Assembly: GCA_963575645.1 (NCBI GenBank)
Contig: OY754464.1
Location: forward strand, 76,234,948-76,298,947
Length of the DNA: 64,000 bases
Direction: 5' to 3'
Source of the DNA: Xanthostigma xanthostigma
Lineage: Eukaryota; Arthropoda; Insecta; Raphidioptera; Raphidiidae
The notes under the pieces are model-generated. The model was not told the origin of the DNA, searched no databases, and saw only the letters and a program-made list of their open reading frames with translations. The position numbers and the translations under genes are program-made. Below, piece after piece: positions 10,262 through 20,855 of the stretch (positions are counted from its first letter, which is position 1; every line of letters starts with the position of its first letter).

Positions 10262-10600
10262 ACATCGTGTTGCAGAAATCAAAGACATATATAAAATTAT
10301 GGAAAATGGATCAACTATCGAACCTTGCGGTTCACCTTTAAAGGTTTTAAGAACAACAGTTAAAGGCGTACCACAAGGCTCGATAGTTGGTCCATTGCAA
10401 TTATTTTATATATGCCTTTGATTTCTGTAACACGTTGTTGATACATAAGCAGTTTCGTAATAGATTGTTCATCAATCAATAAATTAACTATCGAGCCTTG
10501 CGGTACAACTTTAAAGGTTTTAAGAACAAACCTTCACAGGTGTACCGCAAGGCTCCATTGCTCTTCATTTTATATATGTCTTTGATTTCTGTAATTGTAT
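10262..10600. repeat. Alternating inverted copies of a reverse-transcriptase motif fragment
   Basis: Four copies of a short RT segment alternate in orientation. Minus 10335-10306 encodes GEPQGSIVDP, plus 10365-10397 encodes GVPQGSIVGPL, minus about 10508-10487 encodes VPQGSIV, and plus 10539-10559 encodes GVPQGSI. G-V-P-Q-G-S is the conserved motif of non-LTR reverse transcriptases. Flanking words (ACATATATAAAAT, CTTTAAAGGTTTTAAG) are also shared or inverted. No surrounding RT domain is present. Confidence 0.6.
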
Positions 10601-10945
10601 CCATAAGTGTAAATTTCAATAATATATCGATTTCATTTCGTGTATCTGGCAGCTCTAAAGTTTCCAATATTATAAGGTGGCCTAAAATATATATACAGTT
10701 ATCCTACCTTATGTTTGAACTCTACCAAATCTACAGTTATCGGCATTGCCAATAGTTTTGTTCAAAGAGCAATTGAGCAACATTTAAATCAGACTTTTTA
10801 AATGACTCACGTGTTTATTTCTATAAACTCATTTTTTATATCGTAAAAGAGTTTAAACTATTATCTCCTGTATTAAACTTAATCACAATCAACCATAGTA
10901 TAACAAAATATTTCATACAATGATAGGCAAGAACTTATTTAAAAA
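10601..10945. other. No gene or recognised repeat
   Basis: AT-rich sequence without recognised features. Confidence 0.4.
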
Positions 10946-11400
10946 AAACTCGGGTCGCAGTGCGAAACCCTGCCGACAATATAGTGTATTTGCTTTTATA
11001 AGCAGTGTGGCTCTATTGTATGAACTTAACCTTGTTTTTGGACAAAATAAAAAAATTACCCCTTAATACACCCCTTAAAACAGCATTTTTTTACTTACTA
11101 CATACCAATTCAATATCTGTACCAAATTATATACACCCTTCAGTATGTAAATCCATATAAGTAAACTTGCGTTTTCTTAAAATTTGTAAATCCGGTCCTG
11201 TCGGGCCGATTTTATTAAAATTTTATCAGCACATTTCAATAATTACTAAAGGGTTAAATTTCAAATTTTAAACGATTCTGAGAATTTTTTCAGTATTTTT
11301 GGACCCATAAAAATTTTCAACCCCTAAATACCCCCTTTAAAATGGCCCGATCGGGCCCATTTTAAATAGGCTTCTTGCGATGATTGATTCCAACATGTGG
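10946..11400. repeat. Unclassified repeat E, copy 1
   Basis: Starts at CGGGTCGCAGTGCGAAACCC and runs through CAATATAGTGTATTTGC and blocks of CCCCTTAA to CAACATGTGG. It matches 37500-38030 along about 450 bp with indels. Copy 2 ends in GGCAAATACACTA, inverted to AGTGTATTTGC near the start, so the family may be a TIR element. It is non-coding. Confidence 0.55.
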
Positions 11401-11410
11401 ATCAAATTTA

Positions 11411-11930
11411 GTTTAATTAGAATTAGAATTTATTTATCCAAAGACATACAATATTACGTATAGGATTTGTCAAAAGAAAGATAAATAGTGTTTACAACTC
11501 ATTAACAATAAAATCGTCTACCTTATACAGACATTGTTTAAAAAGAGCAGTCTTCAATGCTCTTTTAAATTTAGAAATTTTTATATTTTTGAAACTGTCT
11601 GGCAATTTATTGAAAATTTTCAAGGCGTTATATTCGGCTCTCTTATTAAACAACATCAGTGTAGACTTCGGCAAAATAACATTAGAACTATTCCTTGTGT
11701 CATGTCCATGGATAGCCTGAAACGCATCATAATTATGAATACGTCGTTTTATAAAACATAAAGTAAAATAGACGTATATAGACGGCACAGTTAAAATACA
11801 TTTTTCTGTAAATATTTGTTTACAACTGGCACGAAAATTGAGATTAAAAATTACGCGGATTGCTTTTTTTTTTAAATCGATTAAGTCTGTCGAGAGTAAT
11901 TGTGGTCACACACACAATGGTGCCATACTT
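11411..11930 (-). pseudogene. Non-LTR retrotransposon (CR1-like) C-terminal segment
   Basis: The minus strand encodes KAIRVIFNLNFRASCKQIFT, then ILTVPSIYVYFTLCFIK, HDTRNSSN, YNALKIFNKLPDSFKNI and FKRALKTALFKQCLYKVDDF, with stop at 11492. This order (basic AIRVI, C-x-x-IF, LTVPSIYVY, H-TR, IFN-LP, FK--LK) is the tail of CR1/Jockey-type ORF2 after the RT. The frame is broken upstream of about 11905. The 3' tail repeats AATTCT (11411-11430). It is 5'-truncated and inactive. Confidence 0.7.
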
Positions 11931-12562
11931 CTTAGGAGGTTATGAAACGTCGAGAAATTTTGATCGGACCTATTAATACACTACCTAATAATTTAATAAT
12001 AAAACAAACCTCTACTGTATAGGATAACAGGTATGCGATAAGTGATACAAACACAAAACGTTAAATGAATACACTATGTTGTGACATTGCCAATAAAGAA
12101 ATAATAAACAACGTTCAGAAATAATAATACAAACATGTCAGAGATAGATAGTACGTTTGAACAGTCGGAAAAACAATCACAATATACCTGCGCCGTCATT
12201 TTAACTGTATCTGCAGATACACCATCATAGCAGATTTTTCTACTCTTTTTCACCACGTTTTTCTAGGTATCAATTTATTTTTCGTCTCTCTTTGTATTAT
12301 GCAGTACGTCACATCAATATAAGAAGGTTCAGCAAAGCGTGGCAAAAAAGGAAAAAAATATCATTTGAAGCTTGTATATTCTACTCTACTTCATTTTGTG
12401 TTTCACGTCAGGTTATTTGCTCAATCCATGTGTGATCGAAGGGAAGTTATTTCAACAAATCCATCACATTTCCACCGACACCAACTTGTCTTGTCGCGAA
12501 TCAATCGGCTGAATACTTTTAGTGAGTTTCGTTCAATATTTGACAATTATTTTCTGAGGCTA
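11931..12562. other. No gene or recognised repeat
   Basis: Sequence without convincing frames or terminal repeats. Confidence 0.4.
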
Positions 12563-12760
12563 CAGGGTGTCACTTTTACAATAAGTCGCTCCTGAGCGAG
12601 TCGTTCATAATGAACGACTCCCTTCTTGGAGCGGAGCTAGTCGCTCTTTTTTTGTGAATGACTCACTCCGAGCGCCATTGCTCTGTGCTGAGCTGTTCTG
12701 TACTGTTGCATTCGCACATTTACAGAGTGCACACAGCACAGGCCACAGAGGCACTAGTCA
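12563..12760 (-). repeat. hAT-like TAGTGATGTG family, truncated copy
   Basis: Minus-strand match to the right third of the 4067-4656 element (AGCGAGTCGTTC, TGCTGAGCTGTTCTGTACTG, CACAGAGGCACTAGT). Both ends are degraded, and it stops at about 12760. Confidence 0.6.
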
Positions 12761-12867
12761 GATTATGCCATAAAGTTCAAAGTGAATACGAATTGAAGAT
12801 ATCACGGGTGGGAGATCCAGATACTCCTTCCCTTTACCATTTAATGGAACAAGACCTGGGTTGGGGG

Positions 12868-13312
12868 TGATCTCTTCGAGCGAAACAATCGATATAATAT
12901 CAAACGAGCTTTGCCTGCCTTCGGCGAGCTCGCTCGATCATACAATTATATCTCATGTTTCGCTCTCAAGATCACATTGTAGAGTGTTTACAGTTACTCT
13001 AAAACACATAATAATAAAATAAATTTTTCGAAATGTTGGTCACTAGCGAAACATTGGTAAAGCGTATTTTATGATCCTCAATCAAAGCCTGCCTTCATCT
13101 TAAAACACATATTATGTGGAAAAAAAATCTATTTTATTGGTGAAAAATGTTGAAACGAAAAATACGCGTCTAAACCGCACAACATTATGACATAATCTGA
13201 TGTGAGATGGCACAGGGCTGTCTCTTTCTGACTTTATCTGAATTGTAGCGCCATCTGTGTACAAAGACATGTACTACAACGTGATCTTGAGAGCGAAACA
13301 TGAGATAATATA
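12868..13312. repeat. Inverted-repeat element around GTGATCTTGAGAGCGAAACA
   Basis: CATGTTTCGCTCTCAAGATCAC at 12956-12977 is inverted at 13281-13303, and a weaker third copy (GTGATCTCTTCGAGCGAAAC) lies at 12868. The enclosed about 300 bp has no frame. It is likely a small foldback element. Confidence 0.55.
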
Positions 13313-13831
13313 ATCTGGAAAAATCTGACGTATGACAACCCTGCCATCAAGATAACATAATTGCAATCATCTATAAATTATTATACTATTGATATTACGT
13401 TATTTACGTATGGTATATATTGTCAAATATTTATTTGTGTGATTAATTATAGTTTTTTTTCTATAGTACTTGGTTTCGTTTTGTTGGTTCATTCGCTAGG
13501 CAGATAGAATCGGTGCTCCGATATGCGGGTTTATTAGCTGGTGTGGAATTGATTTATATTATAAAATCGTCAGAGCGCGTTCCAATGGACCGATTAAAGC
13601 CGCAGGCAAGCGATTTGAACGACGACGTACACACTCTAATGCACTTTTAATGTAAATATGCGTTAAACCTAACGCAAAGCATACACCATTGATACATAAA
13701 AAGTTTATTAAAGCAATCAGGCCCCGCTCCAGACATATCGCTTCGTAGAATCCCATTATTGCAGATATATGTTTATTTTTTCTAGATATCTATACAGGAT
13801 ATTCGGGAATGTCGTAAACACTTATCTATAA
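13313..13831. other. No gene or recognised repeat
   Basis: No recognised element. Confidence 0.35.
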
Positions 13832-14151
13832 TCATAATACGCTAAGGTTTAAGATGTTTGCCTCCCTTTTCAGAAAAAACCACACAATTTCTCCACATAA
13901 ATTATATATCATTTTACAGATAATTGCTTCCTCTACTGACATCGACAACTAAAAAATTTATTATTGCTATTGTTTTTGTAAATTAATTAAACGCTGAACA
14001 ACGTCACAGCAATGCTGCATCTCAACGCTTTTGCTACTTGCGCCTCTATATGACAATTAGTAAAATATATTTCTTTGATCTGTCATCTGAATTTACATAA
14101 TACGAATTATTATACTTATTTAGTGCGAATAATTCGCACAGGTCACGCTAG
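13832..14151 (+). mobile_element. Helitron N1, copy 2 (internally deleted)
   Basis: Starts A|TCATAATACGCTAAGG and ends in hairpin GTGCGAATAATTCGCAC then AGGTCACG-CTAG, followed by T. At 320 bp it lacks much of the GCCGTCAGATGGCA array present in the approximately 590-600 bp copies. Confidence 0.75.
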
Positions 14152-14330
14152 TCTATAATCATACACTATCTTCTCTCAGCTAATAACTATAGAGAACAAA
14201 TTACGAGAATTATAAATTATACCAGCACGTCACTGTTTGTGATCGTTTAATTACTTACACGGTTTTATATCACTAGTGCTGACATAGACTTTCCTAAACA
14301 ACGCACATAAAAAAATTAAAATTAAATTAT

Positions 14331-14426
14331 TGTAGCAAGTATTGTTGCATTAACTCTCTTTCTCTCTCTCATTATTACATTAGAGCGAGAGAGAGAGAGA
14401 GAGTTAATGTAACAATACTTGCTACA
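14331..14426. repeat. Perfect-arm hairpin with GA/CT tract
   Basis: TGTAGCAAGTATTGTTGCAT and its inverse ATGTAACAATACTTGCTACA flank AACTCTCTTTCTCTCTC and its inverted GA tract. The 96 bp hairpin has only one or two mismatches in the outer arms. It is either a minimal foldback element or a small-RNA precursor candidate. Confidence 0.65.
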
Positions 14427-14510
14427 CGAATACCCCATTTTTCTATAAGAGCTCATTAATATCATAATTATAATTTTTTTAAACGAGTTATTAAACCGCC
14501 CTTAAATTTT

Positions 14511-15190
14511 ACCATTCCAACCCACAAGGGGAATGGTACTAGTTTAGGTTAAAAATCACTTCTCAAAAATTTTACAATATCTTTCCGTTTTGAGGTCCTC
14601 TGAATCCAAACAACATTTTTTTGGAAAAACTCTGTGCGTCTGTTAGTCTGTTTGTCTGTGAACACGATACAGGTCAAACGGATGAGCGGATGAAACCAAA
14701 TTTTGGGAGGATGTTTGGTATGCAAATATGAAGAGCTCTATTATTTTTGGGGAAAATCGGTGCACGCGCAGAAGAGATACATGCTATAAAGATGTTTTTT
14801 ATATAATAATGATATACTTTTCATAACGGCTTATTATTCTATTTATTATTTAAAGAAAGTTTCGTTAAAAAAATGTTTTTCTAAACTTTATAGTTCCAGA
14901 AATATTTTGAAAATAAAAAAAGTCAACTGTTCTTTTGTTTTGTAGATCTGTCAGAATGAACTAGTTAAGCATGCTTTGATTAATTTTTATATAGCCTGGA
15001 ACGTAATATATTATAAGTAATCATTGCAACGATTAGCAAATATAATATTGAATACTAGCCAGTAGCCATTACCCGCGTCACCTCACGCGATATCCGAAAT
15101 GTTATTTTCTTTATTATATTCTAGGGGTTAATCAAATGTCAACATTTTGAAGTTGGAATGGTCCCGTCGCCCAATTGACTGGAATTTTGG
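14511..15190 (-). repeat. ACCATTCC-type MITE, copy B (near complete)
   Basis: Bounded by TACCATTCCAACCC...GGAATGGTA at the left and GTTGGAATGGTCCCGTCGCCCAATTG at the right, so ACCATTCCAAC forms short terminal inverted repeats. The body matches copies A and C. It is non-coding. Confidence 0.65.
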
Positions 15191-15607
15191 GTACTTTTAT
15201 TACAGATATATTAAGAAATAAGTTGACAAAATTTCATTCATTTCTCGTTGATTTGAGATACCCCTCATACATCCTTAGCTAAAAATATAAAATAACTGAG
15301 TGGAGCCGCGGGTACCGCTGCTTGTTTAAAATATTATCTTTGTAACGATTTTAGAGAAATAGTTTCGAATAGTATGAAATCAGTGCATTATATTCTTTTC
15401 ATGAACGCATATCCGCTCTTTATTCTGTTCTTTAGAGGTTCAGCCACCGGAAGATATTCGGCATATAAAGAAACTCTTTTATAATATACGCGTAAAATAT
15501 TTCAGATGGCTATATATTCTTATATGAATAATGTAGTGACTACATACTGCAATAATATCTTGTTCAAATTTGTTTTCACCTCAAATTATTTAAACCGCTG
15601 ATAATAA
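15191..15607. other. No gene or recognised repeat
   Basis: AT-rich sequence. GAGCCGCGGGTACCGCTGC at about 15300 resembles the GC-rich words near some Helitron ends, but no complete terminus is present. Confidence 0.35.
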
Positions 15608-15722
15608 TCTGTACTAATATATAAAGCTGAAGAGTTTGTTTGTTTGCTTGAACGCGCTAATCTCAGGAACTACTGGTTCAAATTGAATTTTTTTTTGTTG
15701 GATAGCCCATTTATTGAGGAAT
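15608..15722 (+). mobile_element. Helitron N2, 5' end only
   Basis: A|TCTGTACTAATATATAAAGC then GAAGAGTTTGTTTGTTTG and ATAGCCCATTTATTGAGGAA, identical in layout to the 5' ends of the copies at 20856 and 52392 (minus). Truncated at about 15722. Confidence 0.65.
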
Positions 15723-16184
15723 TGAAAGCAAATTTTATTCTAACGAATAAATTCGTTCCAAGATTAGTAACTTCTATCTTTAATAGTGTTCGGTGAATAT
15801 GGGCATAAATGATACAAATTATTTAATGAAAATTTACAGGTCGATATTTTACGCCAAAGCTTGTGCTAAGCTGGCGCCAAAAGACTTTAATAATATTGGA
15901 GAGTACTCGATAGACTAGATATTTCTGGAAAAGTCGTAAAAGCAGATGCAAGCTGAGTGCTTTGTAGACAATCTGATCGGTGTACGTATAACAATATGCC
16001 GAACTTACTTTGCTGTAACTGAAATACCATCAATCAACATGCAGACCGTTCTCAAAGTTTTTTTAGTTATTATATTGGACATGTGTCTTTACCTTGTCGA
16101 ATATTTTGAAAAATTATATATACATATTACAAGGCAAAGATGCGCAGAAAAAAAACCAACCTGAACTATTAATATTTTCAGTAT
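15723..16184. other. No gene; one element-like segment shared with 28.5 kb
   Basis: 15745-15815 (TTCCAAGATTAGTAACTTCT) is inverted at 28450-28520 and is presumably part of an unidentified repeat. No frame is convincing. Confidence 0.4.
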
Positions 16185-16220
16185 CTGAAGAAGCTGGGAT
16201 CACCAGCGAGACGTTATACA
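16185..16220 (+). ncRNA. Hammerhead-like motif (degenerate)
   Basis: CTGAAGA, stem II GCTGG...CCAGC, then GAGACGTTATAC. Same layout as the PLE motifs, but the GAAAC box reads GAGAC. No PLE coding was found beside it. Probably a relic of a PLE terminal repeat. Confidence 0.35.
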
Positions 16221-16399
16221 AAGCTAAATAAGGTGTTTGATTTGTGTACCTGTCCACTTTCCCGCTATCATTTATGAACTATTAAGCTTTTTATAGAATG
16301 TTGATATATATGTCACATATTGTTTTATGTAGAAACTGATCACGGCGCACGGAGTACCCCGGTCAAGTAAGCACGTTTATTAAATACATTAATTAATTA

Positions 16400-17197
16400 C
16401 AGTGTAACCTCTCATAACGGACACCTCTAATGAGCGGACAGCTCTATTAGGCGGACACTATGTGATAGTCCGGAATGAAGTACAAGATAATTTCATGACA
16501 TAATCTCTCTTGAGCGGACTCTCTCTTGGGCGGACGCGGACGCAATATTTAAGTACAAAACTTGTAAAATTCTCTCTTAAACGGACACGAAATTAAAAAT
16601 GTTGCAACACGTTGCACTATAAAAAAATGATTTAGGCGAATTCATACCATTGATAATAACTTATTAGTAGAAGATGATGATTACACCTCTTTTAACAAAA
16701 TTGTAAAAAAAGGCGACAACCTGACGTTAGTTGAATCTGACGAATTCGATGAAGAAATAACCATAACTGATCAATCTAATGTTATAAGTTATCAGCAGGC
16801 CATTGGTATGGTGAAAACAATTCAAGAATTTGCCAAAACTAAAGGAGATTCAACAGCAATGCAGATGTTATCTGAGTTGAAATTACATTTTCAAGACAAC
16901 ATGCTTAACACTAATACGCGTCACACTACCATAATTGATTTTTTCAAGCCAACAAAGTTATACTTTTTATGTTTGATTTTTTGATTTCATTCGTATGTAT
17001 ATTAATGTATATGAGAAAACAATAAAATTCAACCCTATTATGTAAATAAAAAATATGTATGTACATATGTAGTATGTATGTATGTAGGTACATACATAAT
17101 AATATGTGTTTTTTAATTTTTCTCATACGCGGACACCTCTCTTAGGCGGACATATTTTAATAGTCCCGAAGGTGTCCGCTCAAGAGAGCTTTCACTG
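16400..17197. mobile_element. pogo/Tigger-type DNA transposon, internally deleted
   Basis: Terminal repeats start CAGTGTAACCTCTCATAACG at the left and CAGTGAAAGCTCTCTTGAGC on the inverted right end. Each is flanked by TA (16398-16399 and 17198-17199), as expected for the mariner/pogo group. Subterminal GCGGACAC/GGCGGACA words repeat at both ends. It keeps a transposase C-terminus (16631-16984) but no helix-turn-helix or DDE core. Confidence 0.85.
16631..16984 (+). pseudogene. pogo/Tigger transposase, C-terminal tail
   Basis: 117 open codons encode an acidic linker (VESDEFDEEITITDQSNVIS), then YQQAIGMVKTIQEFAKTKGD, MLSELKLHFQ and TTIIDFFKPTKL. A basic-plus-IIDFF ending (compare T-x-DFF) and an A---I--F helix segment are typical of the tails of CENP-B/Tigger-type transposases. 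The N-terminal DNA-binding and catalytic domains are absent. No start codon is assigned because the frame is only a 3' remnant. Confidence 0.65.
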
Positions 17198-17520
17198 TAA
17201 TTAATTTTTAATTACATAAAAACAGATATATTCTAAGCAGGAAACTTTGAGGCTATACGCAACGACATGAATGACAGCTGTTCGCGACTATTAGCTAAAA
17301 TGTAATAGGGTTGCTATGGAAACGACATCTAAACAACAGTTCAGAGGCTATTTTCCTTTACTGCCGCCAGAACGCGCTAACTTCCCGCATTGGTGCGTGT
17401 TATCCCACCAAGGAGTAAATGTTAGGCCTCACAATTTATGCCGAAAGTATGCACTTTCGATCGAGGTATAAAGAAAAAGTATTATTACTATATATTAGAT
17501 ATCGTGTCCATCGAGATAAT
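17198..17520. other. No gene or recognised repeat
   Basis: No recognised element. Confidence 0.4.
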
Positions 17521-17610
17521 TATAAATAAAAAATCGCAGGATTGTGGACAAATATTAGATTTATTAATTGTACGACGTTTCGTCTATAAATTTATAAATT
17601 TATTACCAAG

Positions 17611-18033
17611 ATGTATGTTAGATTTCCATTCGTCGAGAATTTATCCTACAAGATCAACAATATCAAGTTGGTGTTTTATAACTTAAATAAATTAGACAAG
17701 TTATTCACAAGTCTTAAAGATAAAACACCTATTTTATATCAATCTAATATCATTTATAAAATACCTTGTGAATGTAGTAAGTGTTATGTGGGGTAAACAA
17801 GACAGTTACTGAAACATAGAATTTACCAACACAGAATGGACTGTAGAAACATAAATTTATTAAGTGATAATAAGACCGCGTTGTCATCTCATCATTTCGA
17901 CACTGGACATAAATTTCTATTTAACGAAGTTCAAATACTAGATAAAGAGTCAAATTGGAAGAAACGTAATATCAGTGAAATGTGTTTTATTAGAAAAAAC
18001 AATTCTATTATAGAACAGACACTCAAAATTTAA
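17611..18033 (+). pseudogene. PLE linker and GIY-YIG endonuclease domain, one nonsense codon
   Basis: Open in one frame except for TAA at 17794-17796, where PLEs have Q or E (YVG-stop-TRQ). In order: linker RFPFVENLSYKINNI, then IIYKIPCECSKCYVG (the GIY-like and YIG-like strands with the PLE-specific Cys pair), TRQLLKHRIYQH (catalytic Arg region), LSSHHFDTGHKFLFNEVQI, NWKKRNISEMCFI (catalytic Glu) and NNSIIEQT. This is the endonuclease half of a Penelope-type protein. The RT half is missing. A one-base change created the stop. Confidence 0.8.
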
Positions 18034-18220
18034 GTGGTCAGTACAACTATATTATGAAATTGAACTAACTTTCGAATTTTTAATTAATTTTTATTTTTAT
18101 TGTTTAAAAAATGTATATATTACTTGTTTTTGTCTTATGTACCTTAACTTTTGTTAATTGCTATGGTTAGTAATTAATGTTTATTTTCATAATTATTGTT
18201 TTAATAATTTTCAACTTGTA

Positions 18221-18262
18221 CTTGAAAAAGTCTAAATTTATAGACGAAACGTCGTACAATTA
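18221..18262 (+). ncRNA. Hammerhead-ribozyme-like motif of PLE copy 2
   Basis: CTTGAAAAA, stem II GTCTA...TAGAC, then GAAACGTCGTAC. The GAAAC box and stem II are well preserved. The CUGANGA box is degraded. It lies about 190 bp after the endonuclease stop, the expected place for a PLE terminal ribozyme. An inverted partial copy lies at 17571-17595. Confidence 0.5.
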
Positions 18263-18307
18263 ATAAATCTAATATTTGTCCACAATCCTGCGATTTTTTA
18301 TTTATAG

Positions 18308-19149
18308 TATTATTACTATTACAGAGCTACTTTATGTTTCATTTCCCGCCAGTTCTTTATCAACTAATAAAAGTCATTCGAAGCAGTAGCGACTTTTCAT
18401 GGAAGAAATTACGCTGATTGGAATAATAAATCAACGAATTGAACAGATGGTCGATTCTATCTGTTATCCATTAACGTATGTCCGTTATCCATTAACGTAA
18501 CATGTAGGAGCTATAAAATATAACCCTAGTTATCTATCTAGAGCGATACACTAAAGATAATTTAATTCGACCATAACCAATACACATTTACATTTCACTA
18601 GGAATGTATACTAACTCTCAATTTATTTTGACATATCGATTATCGCTATTTTATACAGAATAAACAAGCGTGCATCGTACATCGTAAAAAATATTTGTAA
18701 ACACATTCACATTTTGGTTGAGCTGCGCTAACCATTAACTCACAACGGACTTACTTGCAAATTGCAATATTGGACACGTTCGGTAAAAAATTGCAGGGTT
18801 GTAAAAAATTGACTACATTATAATGAGCATTTACCTCAATTTATTTTTGAGTAAGTGTATAGTTATCGTAAATAGCCGAAATCAGTTTTTACGGGTACTT
18901 ACTAGTAAGAATGCGAAATATCTACGAGCATTTGTAATTTCGCGTTCTTAATATGGGAAAGACACGAATTAAAATTTGAATTCGACTAACCAGCTTCAGT
19001 GAGAATGCGTTTTAAATATTTATTTACAAAAATAAACGTTAATAAAAAAAAATTGGTTGTCTGTAAAGTCGGTTTACGGACGATAGTTTTACGTGACACT
19101 TTTTCGTGCGTGCAGCCGGTGTTTCATCAATTTATAAGACGTTATCACG
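18308..19149. other. No gene; small tandem duplication at about 18467-18500
   Basis: GTTATCCATTAACGTA occurs twice in tandem. Otherwise the sequence is AT-rich and not repeated in the window. Confidence 0.4.
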
Positions 19150-19593
19150 TCAAAACAAACTAAAAAGTACTTCTTTGCAGAAATGAAATAATAAAATAAA
19201 TAACGAAAAACAAACGAATTCTGCAACAACAATAATAACACTAAACTGCTATGTACACAGAATATTTATATCTCACGGATGTCTATTTATCTTATAAGGG
19301 TTATTTATGTCACTGTATTTATTTATTTCGCGTACAGTCCATTGTCACTGGCACTGACTCGTAACTGACTGCGTTGCCTTTCACGCTAGCGCTGTTTATA
19401 TAAGTTCGTCAGCCGCATCGTAGAACATTCTTCGGCATTCTTCTATATGTGACTCCGATGGTAATGAGTGTAACAGTATGCGTAACAATGCGCGAATTGT
19501 TGTCTATGAGGTTCCGACAACAATGTGAGCGTTGTTGTCTACGCCGCTCTGAAAACAATGCACTGTCGTCGCCTCCAGTGGTGTCTCGTTACA
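19150..19593 (-). mobile_element. LTR, family B (minus strand)
   Basis: The minus-strand 5' end TGTAACGAGACACCACTGG at 19593 matches TGTAACGATACAACACTGG of the copy at 55663. It shares TATATAAACAGCGCTAGCGT and a downstream CAGTCAGT initiator. The 3' end is uncertain because no second boundary was found. No internal retroelement coding is nearby, so it is likely solo or truncated. Confidence 0.6.
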
Positions 19594-19740
19594 ATATATA
19601 ATATTGTTCTCAACTTAAACATTTTGTATTATAGAAAACTTCATATTGCTTTTTAATGAGAATTTTATAGTACATACATTATATTTAAATTAAAAAATAA
19701 ACTAAATTTGATATATTGTTGAAATATATGTCAATATTAG

Positions 19741-20250
19741 TGATGTGCCGGATCGTTAAAAATGTATATCCGCTGATACGGATCTGAATACGGATATTTG
19801 GTTTCAAGTTCCGCGGATAATGATACGGATCTTAATTTTCTTAGGGTACGCGGCGGTAAATATTGCACATCGACCTTTGGAAAGAGACTATCTGTTATGG
19901 GAAAAAACTATTGACCTCTTTAAGAGTTAACTCTCATTACAGATTGTCTCTTTTCAAAGATCGATGTGCAATATCTCATTATAAAGATAGTTTTTAAGTA
20001 CCTTCGAGTTATGTACTATTGGGTATGGTACTCACTACGATAAATGTTTGCAATATAAAGGTGCCAAATACGATTTTAAAAAATAATAAATAATCTGAAT
20101 GGAATTTAACAGTTTTTCATTATTACCTAATCACCTATATATATAAAATTTTATCTATGAATTGAAAATAAATAAGGTAAAAGATCCGTAAAAGATCCGC
20201 CAAAAACTAACGGATACGGATACGCATCTTTCTTCTCCCTCGGATATCTA
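19741..20250. repeat. TAGTGATGTGCCG-type hAT-like element with internal hairpin
   Basis: Begins TAGTGATGTGCCGGATC, followed by several CCG(C)GGAT / GATACGGAT words. 19866-19972 is an imperfect inverted repeat (TTGCACATCGACCTTTGG with CAAAGATCGATGTGCAA). It matches 49974-50277 closely. The right terminus is not recognised. Confidence 0.55.
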
Positions 20251-20855
20251 ATATTTTTGCACTATTTTCCAACAACTGCTGGTTGAAGTCGGAGAAGGGG
20301 AAGCGATTCACTTTTCGTCTGATCTAGGTCAATTGACTCCCTAGCTCGACTAAAAAAGTTTCATTTAAAAAATGGCATGTAGGTTGTTTATTGTTTGAAT
20401 AAATTCCAGATTATTTTCATCATTTTGAAAGTATCGAGTATTCTTCATTATTTTAATTAAATTGTATACAGTGCGATCATTTAAAGCGTCGAAGATTATA
20501 TCGACTCGAGTGATTTTGTTTAAGATAAAGAATGAGGTATGAAATAAAGAAAAGCGAACAATTTCACGTGTTGTGTGTTTTCTAGTTGAATGATTGATGG
20601 GCCACTGTAGCTCTAAGTAATTCGGTGTAGATGGGGCTTGTAATTGGAAAGCAGGTCTGCTGTTTTAATTAAAACACACGCCGCAGCCCTGATAGCAAGC
20701 CTTTTAATACACTCACACTGTGAACTAAACCAATATGAACTCTCTACAAAATAAGGTGAAGCCATCTAAAAAAATGTGTATCCTGAGAAACGTATGCCAC
20801 ATGTGGTTTTCTATTTATCTGCTACGAGGGCAGTTCACACTAAAACTGGAATTGA
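20251..20855. other. No gene or recognised repeat
   Basis: Single-copy-looking AT-rich sequence. No convincing exon signals were seen. Confidence 0.4.

Larger units (their letters stand above)
17521..18307 (+). mobile_element. Penelope-like element, copy 2, with inverted terminal segments
   Basis: Contains the GIY-YIG endonuclease end (17611-18033). It is bounded by inverted copies of an approximately 70 bp terminal segment: 17521-17590 and 18236-18307, sharing CGCAGGATTGTGGAC and GTACGACGTTTCGTC inverted. The right segment forms the hammerhead-like motif. 5' truncation with an inverted terminal fragment is a known PLE habit. Confidence 0.7.
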
